From positions 372,001 through 436,000 of the forward strand of contig JAHQIY010000027.1 in NCBI GenBank assembly GCA_019054805.1: DNA of 64,000 nucleotides, given 5' to 3'. Positions within the stretch are counted from its first letter, which is position 1. Every line of letters begins with the position of its first letter. The notes below the pieces were generated by a model, which saw only the letters and a program-made list of their open reading frames with translations, was not told the origin of the DNA and made no database searches. Source of the DNA: Brachionus manjavacas. Its lineage: Eukaryota; Rotifera; Eurotatoria; Ploima; Brachionidae. Position numbers and translations under genes: made by a program. Shown piece by piece: positions 11,460-21,700 of this stretch.

Positions 11460-12110
11460 TCAAATATTCTCTATTGCATCATTCGGCTTGTGTTTTTTAG
11501 ATGATGTTGGAGCTTGTTCAAGTTCTTTTTCCGAACCTTCTTCAGATTCAATTATGACATTCTCTTCGTTCTGAATACAGTCCGCTGGTTGATCTTGTAG
11601 GTACGACCTTGTTTTCTTTTTTGATCCTCGCTTTGGCTTGTTGTTCAATGGTATATCCATGCCAATATCATTGAAGTTCATCAATTCTAAAATATCAAAT
11701 AAATTTAAAGAAATTTTTTTTTAAATTTTAAAAATACTTACCCGTAACAACATGCTATAGAATGGCAACAATGATAATTTTTTAGCCAGTATGAACAAGT
11801 GCACGAACTTAGTTTCAAATTTTCATGATTTACTTTAACCATTCTAAATGAGTTTAACGAAGAGATCATCTCATCAAATGTTTTCCAAGTTTTTGATTCT
11901 AAAATCGATAAATATTGCTTGCCTTCACTACGAGTAAAATCAAATTTTTTCGTACTTTTTACCATGTATACGTCCTTGATATGTTGAAATGGTTTCGACT
12001 TCTTGTTCCATTTGTAGGCGAATTGTAAGTCATTGTTGCCAGAAATCGGCTCGTCATTGAATTCTTTTAAATTGTTGTTTTCGATATTAACGATTTTATT
12101 ATCGGATCTA
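11460..12110 (-). pseudogene. MULE-type SWIM zinc-finger relic
   Basis: Minus-strand coding remnant. From about 12110 it reads NNDLQFAYKWNKK and TWKTFDEMISSLNSFRMV, then the SWIM finger CTCSYWLKNYHCCHS. A GTAAGT donor-like site follows at about 11740, and an acceptor-like TATTTTAG at about 11690 precedes LMNFNDIGMDI and the basic tract KPKRGSKKK. The pieces on both sides are clearly homologous to the SWIM region at 10.2 kb. As counted here the exon phases differ by one base, so either a one-base shift has occurred or the splice sites differ. The transposase core is missing. Confidence 0.55.
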
Positions 12111-12322
12111 GATTAAAAGCATTTGATCATGATATAATAACATTAGAAAATTTTTTTAAATTGGACATAATTAACACACATAATAATTCTGGAGTCCTAA
12201 AAAGGAATCTTAAATTACAATTTAAACAAAAAGATGGACTAACTGACTCTATTAATTTATGTTTAAAAAATATAAATAATAGAGAATATTTTCTTCTTCT
12301 TCAAGAATTAACTAAATCATTT
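12098..12322 (+). other. Unrecognised short open frame
   Basis: A plus-strand frame of about 70 codons ending in TGA near 12322 (GSRLKAFDHDIITLENFF, then INNREYFLLLQELTKSF). The composition looks coding and resembles the C-terminal end of a mobile-element protein, but no family was recognised. It abuts the MULE relic on the opposite strand. Confidence 0.3.
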
Positions 12323-13033
12323 TGATTTTAAATGTTTAAAATTTATGTTTTTTTTTTACATGTATTTTTATCTGTATTTAATCTTCTTTAATTTTTCAAA
12401 TTTAAAATTTTTACATTTACTTCTCCTAATAGGAGGTTTATTCAATTTAAATAAATTACGAATTCAAAATCTTTGAACCTTACAAAAAAAGTTAAATTTA
12501 TAAATTAGCTGACAATTTATTTATCTTTGTCATAAAAAATTAAGTAAAAATATGTTTATAAAATTTTTTTGTGTATTAAACAGCTGCAAGGATTAAGGGT
12601 AATTTTTGGTAAAATCATGAAATTCAACAAAGTTGACGAAAAATAATGAATTAAATTTGTAACAGAGGAAAAAGAGTATAATGCGTGTTTTTTTTTGCCG
12701 ATCTTAGTATATTTTAATGAAAATCAAAAAATCAAAAGAAAGATTTAATAAAATAAATTGAAAAAAAAAAATGTTTATGTCAACCTTTTATTAAAATCGA
12801 ATTTTAAATCTAAATTTTTCATTACTTTTAAATTTTCTGATCAAAAAAATATGAAAAAGAGATCGACATTTTCGTTTAAATATTCACTTGGAATTGAATC
12901 TATGAAATGAAAAAAAAAATTAATTTTTAAGAAATAGCCATTTATTTTTTAAACATCTGTTATATTTAGCATTTTAAATTTTAATTTGAAATAAATGTTC
13001 TTTTTGATTCCTTCTATATTTTAATTAAAAATG
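12323..13033. other. AT-rich intergenic stretch
   Basis: No gene or structured repeat seen. Confidence 0.4.
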
Positions 13034-13160
13034 AAATAAATGAATGTTTGTCCAAGAGTTAAGGTATCCTGTTTCATTCCAATTTGAAAAAGTCTTACGA
13101 CAGTTGATCTCTAAATTTGAATAGAAAAGTATTTTAAGGTGAATAAACATTAAAAATGTG
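13034..13160. repeat. Direct repeat copy 2
   Basis: Partner of the repeat at 9533-9660, same orientation, sharing TTTGAAAAAGTCTTACGA and AGGTGAATAAAC. Confidence 0.45.
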
Positions 13161-13421
13161 TAAATTAATTGACTATTAAATTTGATGAATTCAAAGAATT
13201 ATACTCGAACATGTCACTAAATATACTCTTAGAGAAATTCAAATTAGAAAAAGAATTATTAATCATAACTTAACTTATTTCGTTTACTTAATTTAATCTA
13301 AAAGAATCTCAAATAAATATTAATTTTTTTGAAAATTATTTTTAAATTCTAAATATAAATTTTTTTCATTTATGCAATGCTTATGAGCAATTAGATAAAC
13401 ATTAAATTACAGAAAAGAAGG

Positions 13422-13428
13422 TATAAAT
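13422..13428 (+). promoter_or_regulatory. TATA-box-like element
   Basis: TATAAAT about 50 bp upstream of the ATG at 13477; position and orientation fit the core promoter of that gene. Confidence 0.4.
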
Positions 13429-13476
13429 TATTGATGAAAAAAATATAAAATTCAAAAAAATAGATTAAAATTTAAA

Positions 13477-14289
13477 ATGAGAAAATACATTCTAGTGCTT
13501 TGCATTGGCAAACTTATTCAACATATTCCAGAAAATTTGACTTTATTTGATGCAATAGAAAAATATTTAGTACCAGAATATGCAAAAGATTATTTTGAAA
13601 ATTTATCTTTATTTTTATTAGAGTTTTCTTTTACCAATAACATGGTACAATGCTTAATAGATCAATTAGAAAATACAAAAGTGCTGAATGAATGCGTATT
13701 GAAAGAAGCACCCTTGGTTGCTTTATTCAACTTTGATGGAAACGCAAACAAAACATTAAGCCAAATCGACAATCTGCTGGATTTGCAATTAAAAGGGAGC
13801 CTAATAACTTTCTTACAACAAGATAACATTCAGCTCATTCTTGACTTTTTTGGTGTGAGTTATTTACCAAACTGCTTGATTGAAAAAAATGACAGTACAA
13901 TCTGCTTTAGGCAATTGTTAAGACAATTTAATCTCAATCTTCCATTTATTGACAATCTGAACAATTCGCTTTTGAACATGAATCTGCGTCAAATATTTCT
14001 AGTTGTTGCACAAAAGTACAATTTAAAAGAAGAAGCAAATTACATTTTGATTCCAATCAACGATTTGATTAAAATGTCTAATGAGGTTTTATATTTGCCA
14101 TTAAGAAATTTAGTAATGAGCATTTTGGGCAGTTTTTATTTGGATCAATTAATCGATGGTTCAATAGACAGTTTTAACTATTTAATTAATTGTGGATTGC
14201 TAGAAGGAAATGTTACCAAATGGTCAGATTTTGAAGCATGTTTTTCCAAGTATCCTAAATTTTATGAGACATACTTGCAATATACATAA
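13477..14289 (+). CDS. Unrecognised 270-residue protein
   Basis: Intact single-exon frame starting at an ATG after TTTAAA and ending in TAA. No known family was recognised. The first about 15 residues are hydrophobic (YILVLCIGKLI) and could act as a weak signal peptide. The rest is leucine/asparagine-rich and predicted mainly helical, with spaced leucines, about eight cysteines, and no long membrane segment after the N-terminus. Codon usage and the uninterrupted length support a real gene. A TATA-like box lies about 50 bp upstream and AATAAA at 14490-14495. It stands alone between MULE relics and a LINE fragment, so a decayed mobile-element origin is possible but has no motif support. A lineage-specific host gene is equally likely. 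Confidence 0.6.
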   Translation: MRKYILVLCIGKLIQHIPENLTLFDAIEKYLVPEYAKDYFENLSLFLLEFSFTNNMVQCLIDQLENTKVLNECVLKEAPLVALFNFDGNANKTLSQIDNLLDLQLKGSLITFLQQDNIQLILDFFGVSYLPNCLIEKNDSTICFRQLLRQFNLNLPFIDNLNNSLLNMNLRQIFLVVAQKYNLKEEANYILIPINDLIKMSNEVLYLPLRNLVMSILGSFYLDQLIDGSIDSFNYLINCGLLEGNVTKWSDFEACFSKYPKFYETYLQYT

Positions 14290-14736
14290 ATATTGAGATA
14301 TTACTCATATGTTTTTGGTAAAAGTTTGGAAAGTTTAGAAATGTTTTTGCGTAGATTTGATAATGAACTAATAACGAAATTTGCCAATTTTTTGGCCAAA
14401 TTGAATGTTTAAGAAACGCTTGTGAGATAGCTGATTTAAAAAAACATCAATTATTCGATTTAATCAAATTTAAGGCATTTTAATTAGTTAATAAATTTTA
14501 AAATTTGTGATATATCTTCAACTTTTTTTTGATTATTAACTTTTGCATTGTAATAAAAAAATGATGATTTAAAGCTCAAAAAAAAGTCAATTAACATATT
14601 TTGAAATATATTAGTTAAATATACAGTGGTGTTCCTGATTTAGTAATTTACGATAATTTGCGTAAAATTTGGTGAATTTCGAGAATTTTACGGAAATTTA
14701 TGTGAAAAAAAAAATGTCCAAAAAATTGAAATAATA

Positions 14737-15235
14737 TCAAAAAACTACAAGCAATTCAGAATACAGCAGTAAGATCTATCCTTAAGTTAAAATATGATAC
14801 TCCCTCCAACATCGTGTATCATGAAGCTTTTAATAAACTAAAATTACTAACAGTCTCGAATCGTCTTCTTGAGTTGAGTGAGAGATATGTTGGGACAGGA
14901 CTGATTCATTCTATTCCATTGGTTGAAAGACTGGTGAAGGAATACAAAGAAGGTTTCGAATCAAGATATATTGAACACCCAACTCCATTGTGTAATTGCT
15001 ACCTTACTATTTCTTCTTTTTTTCCTGAAACCTGAACTATTTAAACATGTGCCACATGTAACAATCTTTTCCAATTTATTTCCTTTTCAACTTTCATTTT
15101 TTAGCTTATTTACTCTATTTTGATTCTTTTTTTTATCTCATTTTATTAACTTTAATTTTATTTTTATTTTATTTTTTATTTTTTTTAACTTATTCTGAAG
15201 GAGCTTTAGCTGGGTACAGAAAACAAATAAATAAA
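14737..15235 (+). pseudogene. LINE (family A) 3' end with intact C-terminal frame
   Basis: The C-terminal about 100 codons of ORF2 are open (KKLQAIQNTAVRSIL, then HEAFNKLKLLTVSNRL, EGFESRYIEHPTPLCN and the stop at 15035). They are followed by the family 3' UTR and the tail motif TTCTGAAGGAGCTTTAGC plus AAATAAATAAA. It is 5'-truncated just after the RT thumb region. It serves as the best reference for family-A 3' ends in this window. Confidence 0.8.
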
Positions 15236-15362
15236 ATAAAAAATAATACCTTTAATTTTTTAGTTTAAAAAATATATTTTAATAGTTATGATCCATTTTT
15301 TTTTAGAGAAAATCTTTATTCTAAATTTTTAAAATGAAAAAAATTATTTGAAGCTTTTATTT

Positions 15363-15650
15363 TTATGGAGCTGGCGCAAATTGAGTCCAAGCGGCAGGTC
15401 CTTTGACAATTTTCCTCCACAACATTTGCTTTCCACCTCTCGTCTGAAGCCTGGTCTCTAAGCCATGGGTGCGAATCCGCTTCAACACCTTGGCCTGATA
15501 GTGTCGTCCTCTCTGCGACTGATCGTTAGAGAAGATTCCTCTGCTATGATGAAAAACCTCCGCTTTATAGCCTCTCGTTTGACCGAGCGCCAAGTGCTTA
15601 AGCTGTCCAAAATTTTTGCACACCAATTTGGCAAAATTCAAAAATGACAT
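15363..15650 (-). CDS. MRPL34: Mitochondrial ribosomal protein bL34m
   Basis: Complete 95-residue frame. The C-terminal half (residues 52-85) carries the bL34 signature KVLKRIRTHGLETRLQTRGG followed by a basic KG-rich end. bL34 is a small RNA-binding protein of the large subunit, here with an N-terminal extension of about 45 residues rich in K/R/S/F that would act as the mitochondrial targeting peptide. Start chosen as the first ATG; no intron. It lies 132 bp downstream of the SEC63 stop on the same strand, and AATAAA lies at 15315-15320 on the minus strand. The tail after the KG motif (AAWTQFAPAP) is longer than in bacteria. Confidence 0.85.
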   Translation of the reverse strand: MSFLNFAKLVCKNFGQLKHLALGQTRGYKAEVFHHSRGIFSNDQSQRGRHYQAKVLKRIRTHGLETRLQTRGGKQMLWRKIVKGPAAWTQFAPAP

Positions 15651-15782
15651 TCTCTTTAAAATCAGTTCAATTTAATTTAAAACAAATCAGCCAAAACTAA
15701 GCTACTAGTCCATTTGGAAACAAAAAAAAACTGTTCTCTTGAATTTTATTCAACTAAAAACAAATTTAAAACAGAAAAAAAC

Positions 15783-18700
15783 TTATTCGCTTTGACTCTC
15801 GGTGGCGTACTCATCGTCAACTTCTTTTTCATCTTCTTTGGCGTCCTCTTCATCGGTGAAATTCCACTGCGGATGCTCTTCGATGTCCTGTGCTTTCTTC
15901 ACATCCAGCTTCAAATTTTTTATGACGTCAAAGTCAATGTAGGAGTCCGATCTGAGTATCAGAGTGTAAGTGTACAGACCAGGTGTTTTGGGTGCCATGA
16001 ATTTCAGCTCAAACTATAAAAAAAAAAATTTTTTTTTTCTAATTTTTTTTTTCTAATTTTTTTTTCGTTTTACCTCTTCAGTGTCTTTGAGTGTTTGGAC
16101 ATAGATGGGCGATGAAATGATGTTGTTGGTCTTTTTGTCAGCTACATACAGCCACCAGCACTCTTGTTTGATGTCCGGAAAAAAAGGACAATAAACCCTG
16201 TGACTAACTTTAGCTTTGGTTTCTAGCTTTTCCTTTTTTTTTTGCATCTGTTGGAATTTTTCGAAATAGTCATCACCGGAATTCTTGTCCACTTTTTTGT
16301 CGTCAGATGCGCTCGCATTTTCGTTGACCTCGTCATCCGAGCCACTTTCTTCAAGCTCCGACTCGGAGTCTTCTTTTGCTTTTTGCTCAGTCTTTTTGGC
16401 CTTTGATGCCTTGACGGCTCTGGCTTTCGGCTTAGACTTAGCCTTCTTCTGTTGTTTCTGCCACGGCTTGGGCTTAGCCTCTTCTTTTTGGGCCTCATTG
16501 GCCGTCAACTCGTCCACTTCATCTTTGGCTTCTTCTTCTTCTTTGGCCAAGTCTTCATTTCCGAATGAAACAATGAGGTTGTCTCGCTGGAGAAAAACAT
16601 CCAGTGTAACCAGTGCGCCAGCTGTTATTGTGTGCTCGTCCTCATCGTCAATTATGTTCACTTTATAGCTCATTTCTACATTTGGATAGTAAGTGCACAC
16701 TCTCATGATGTCATCGTACTGTTCGTCTGTTAAATTGCGCAAAATTGACCGCCTGTCTGAATCACTCGTTTGAACAAATTGCTTTATGTTTGCGATGTTT
16801 CTCTAAAATAAGACAAAAAAAATAACAATGTCTTTTATTTCTTCGTTTAAGCTTAAAACACCGTAAAATTAATTTTTTTTTTAGAGTGATTTTTTTATCT
16901 TTTTTTATATCTGATGCCCATTGCATCTAATAGAAATGAAAAACAACATAATTATATCAAAGAATTAGTAAAATCAAATCAACAACGATCAAACTTTTTC
17001 AATAACAGAATAGTCAGTGTCTGGAACAAATTACCATGTGAATTAAAAAACGCAAAATCATTTAATTCTTTCAAAAACGCTATTGATAAAAATAATGTTT
17101 TAACTGCCTTAGCTAATATTAACATTTTCTGATAGAGAATTAAATGCTCTATATTCTGAGATGGTTAGCTTGAAAACAAAAAATTGAGAATTTTTTCGGA
17201 AAAATGCTGACATTTTTTAACTTTTTCGGGATCTTCTTTTTTCCAAATCCTTTGGCCCATATATTTTTATACAAATTCTAAAACTAGAAAAAATTATGAA
17301 CAAAACTTTGGTTTTACTTGTTTTATTTATTTATTTATTTATTTAAAAAATAATTTGGGAAAATTCCCTGGCTGTTTGGAATGAATATTAATTCTCCCTT
17401 TCAGCCACATTAGCGTTAATTTCGGAATTTGTAAAAGTTATTTTTGATTTTTTTAAAAATTGAAAAAACACATAAATTAGAGCAAAAAGTAAATGTTAAA
17501 CAAAAGAATTGAATAATTTTGAATTAATTAAATTAAATATTCTTGAAATATTGCTTGAAAAAGAAAAATAAAAATTGTAAAAGCATAAAAGATTGTTTAT
17601 TTTATTTGAATTTTTTACTTGTTTTAAAATTTTTTACAATTGCTCAAAAAGTGTCCATTTTTAAAAATAAGAACGATTTTTTTTAAAAATATTTTTAAAT
17701 TTAATAAATTAAATGTTAATTTTTGACATCTTTTTACATAATTATGAAATTTTGAATTCATTTAGAATTTTTTGTAATATTTCAGACTTTTGGTAAATCA
17801 AAAATGCCACCTAAGTCAGCCTTTTACCAAAGTAGAATCTCAAATTTTGGAATTTGTGCTGAAAAAAAAGAGTTTGTTGAAGCATCAGATGAAACATCTT
17901 CTAATCGAAAATTTTTAAGAAAATTTGGACTTGCTATAATTGTTTGAATTAATTAATCTTGTGCGAATCTTTTTTTTGAGTATAAATAAATAAATTTTTT
18001 ATTAAAAAAGTTTTCACCGCTGTTGGACTGCTCATGCTAACTTCTAGTTCGGTTTGAGAATGAAAAAAAAAAGGAAAAAAATTTATTGTATTAATTTAAT
18101 AGATTTTTAAATTTAATTTAATTTAATTTAAATTTAAATAAATAAAAATAATAATAATAATATTTGCTAAACTTTCAATAACTATGTCAATATAAAAAAT
18201 GTCAATATAAAACCAAAAAAAAACAATAAACATGAAAATAGAAAATGAATAATAATTATCGAAATTAAACAAAGAAACATTTTAAATTTTTTTTGTCTTT
18301 TTATTTAAAACATACCTTTTTAAACTTTATCTTTTATTTATTCAACTTTTACTTAATTTTATATAACTCTTTTATTTTAATTTTTTACTTTTAAAACCTT
18401 TTTTTTTTTAATTTTAATTTTTTTTTATTCTGAAGGAGCAACAGTTCGATACAGATAAACAAATAAATTTATTAAAACTCACAGTTATTTTGAGTGAAAA
18501 TAAACGTTTCTTTAAAATTTTTAATTAATTTTACTAAAATTATTTAAAGACATAAAAATTTGATGTTTTAAAATTTACAATTTTTTAAGTGGAAAAATAA
18601 AATTATTTTTTATAATTCGAATCAATCAATTTAAAAATTCTGAATTTGAATTTCTGAATTAACTCAAATAAATGTTAAATAAATTAGAGATCAATCATTT

Positions 18701-21700
18701 TGATGTTAATTGTAATTTTAACAATTATTAGATGCCCATGGCATTTTCAAACTAACTCTCTAAAAATTAAGTTCTTTTTTTTTGTTTCTATAATCTTTTC
18801 TTATTTGAAATTTTTTTCAATTTGTAAATTTATTTTATTTTAATGTTAAAATTCTGTCATCGCTACTTTAATAAATCTGAATAAGGTGATAATGATATAA
18901 ATAAAACTTACATACTCAATTTGGTTTATTCTTATAAGTAATTTAATAAAATCAAGAACAGCAAAAAATTTGATTTTCAATTATAAATTTACATACAATT
19001 TGCTTAAAAATAATCAATCTATTGACAAATTTGTACAATTAAAACAATTTTTTGTCATTGTTTAAAACTAACAGAAAAATCTTTGGTACATAATCCATAG
19101 TTTTTTTAGGAATTGAAATTTTGCACTGGAATTATTCAATGAAAACTCCCAATGCAACATCAATGGGTCTGTTCATGTCAAATTTTTACCAAATAGCAAT
19201 GACATGATTTAATTTTTAACTTTGACAAATTAACATTTTTAAATTAATTTTTTTTAATTATTATTTAATTATTTTTATTTAATTATTTATTTAATTATTT
19301 TTGTCTAGCAATTTTCCTCATTTTTTTTATTTTATTTTAAATCATAAATATATTTTTGAAAAAAATAATTTAGGTTGTAACGAATTCTAATTTTAATTAA
19401 TTTTTTTTTAAATTAACAAAAATTTTCAATAAAAATAACAAAATTAAAAAACTTTATTTCTTAAATACCCCAAAAAATTAGAAATAAGAAAAAAATCTCC
19501 TTTTTTACATCTAAAGATTTTTTTAATTCGAACTCGCATCATTATCAATTTCATTTAATTTTGAAAAAGTATATTTACCTTTTTGGTCATAAAATGCTTC
19601 AAATGGCTTTCTTCAATGTGAGGCAACTGTAATAAATTAGACTTGCTCTTATTCCACAAAGCCTGAACAATCATAGGCGATAATCGCATCATGTTCTCGA
19701 TGGTGTCGAGTTTAGGTGCCGGAAAATCTTCATTTGACAAAAAAATTAATTTGAACTTTTTCAAAAAGTTCTACCAAAAGTTTGGGTAGAGTTATTTAAT
19801 CTTAATTCAAATTTACTTTTAGGTACATAATTTGAAGCAACTGCTTGAGCGAAATTCACCGCTATGTTAACCATTTCATTGATCAAAAACGGACACTTTT
19901 TGATCAAATAATTTCTATCTTTGGCCAAAGTGTCCGACAGGGTAATTCTGGACAAATGCGCGTGAATCAAAGCTCTTGCCTTGATGCTGTAAGGCGCCGA
20001 GAAGGGCAACTCGCGAATTTTTTCCTGCAACTCAGGCAGATCTTTCAACAACTGTGGCACTTCTAAATTGTCACTAGGACGCTCAACAACCTCGGGATTA
20101 GAGTGTCTTTCAAACTCTCTAGATGAACCCAATACCATAATTATCTCTAGATAAAAAAAAATTTAAATTTTTTTCCAAATACATTTATTTCTTTTTATTT
20201 TATTAATACATCCCAAACCATTCCTTTGGCTCAAATGTGGGAACATAATGGAACAAGTAACTAAGAGAGGTGGTTGAAAAAACGACTTTTTAAGAACTTG
20301 AGGAAAAAAACCGGTTCACAAATTTTAATTTATTAATTCATATTTTTTTATAAATAAAAATTCATTTTGTGTAATAAAGTTTTAAGGTATCTTGAAGTTT
20401 AAGATCAAAAAATCAGATCAAAAAGTATTTTTTTTTAACTTTTGGATGGTATTTGATTAAATCTCTGCAAAATGCTAGCTAATGCAAAAAACATGCTAAA
20501 TATTAGATAAGGCTCTGCAATAACTCTGCAATTAAATTTCGCAGTTGAATTAAATACTTTTTAATGACGTGCATTCTCCTACAAAATTGCAGAGTTTTTG
20601 CAGAGCTTTATCAAATATTTAGCAAGTTTTTTGCATTAGTTAGCATTTTGCAGAGAGATTTAATCAAATACCATCCAAAAGTTATAAAAAAAATACTTTT
20701 TGATCCTTAACTTCAAGATGCCAGCTTTAAAAAAATCTGAAAAAATTTTCAAATTTGCTAAATAAAAATTAGATTTTAAATTAAATTTATTAATAAAAAA
20801 AAAGGTTTTAGGGTTCGCTCTTGGCTTATTGAATTCCTTAAATAATTTTAAATCTTCCATTTAACATAAAAAGACCGTTCTGCATTTGCAATAGTAATTG
20901 GAAAAGAGAGGTAAAATTTCTCTTAATTTATTCAACCGGGCGTCCGATTTTATCAAAATTTTCCGAGTTACACCATTTGAATTAGATTTAATTTAACAAA
21001 ATTTTTTTCAATTTTTTTTTTCATAAATTTTTTTAGGATGAAAAGTTTTTTTTTAAAATAAATCTAATTTTTTTACTGGACTTTAATTTTCAAGTGTGTG
21101 AAAAAAAAGATTATTTAGTTAATAATTTAATTAAATTAGAAAAATTGACAAAACTTTAGAAAACTACAAGCAATTCATAAAATATCTGCTACATCTATCC
21201 TTGAATTAAAATATGATACTCCCTCTAACATCATGCATCACGAGGCTAATAAGCTTAAATTAGTAAAAGTCGACTTTTTGAGTTGAGAGAGAGATATGTT
21301 GGTACAGGACTGAGTCATTCTATTTCATTGATTTTCAGGCTGGTTTTACAAAGAAAGTTTCGAATCAAGACATATTGAGTACCCAACACCAATTTGTAAT
21401 TGCTACCTTACAAGTTTATTTTTCTTTCCTGAACTGTGTAATCATGTGTCACATGTAACTTGTAATTTATTCTGAAGGAACTCAAGTTTCGTACAGAAAA
21501 AAAATAAATAAATTTTTAATATGTGTAGTTTTAATGATCCAATTTGCTCAAATGAATTAATTTTGGCTCGATAAAGATTGAAAATTGAAGCAGTATTAGG
21601 ACCTGAACAAATTCATAACTTAATGTTGAAAAAATTACTCAAAAAATCATTAAAAAGATCATAGAAAATAGAACTTTTTGAATCTATCTCTTCGAGAAGC

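Noticed and set aside
14930-14970. tRNA B-box-like GGTTTCGAATCAAGA
   Set aside because: Present in every family-A LINE copy as codons for EGFESR; no A box or cloverleaf.
16285-16668. Ser/Ala-rich plus-strand frame of 127 codons
   Set aside because: Antisense shadow of the acidic/lysine-rich SEC63 exon 6.
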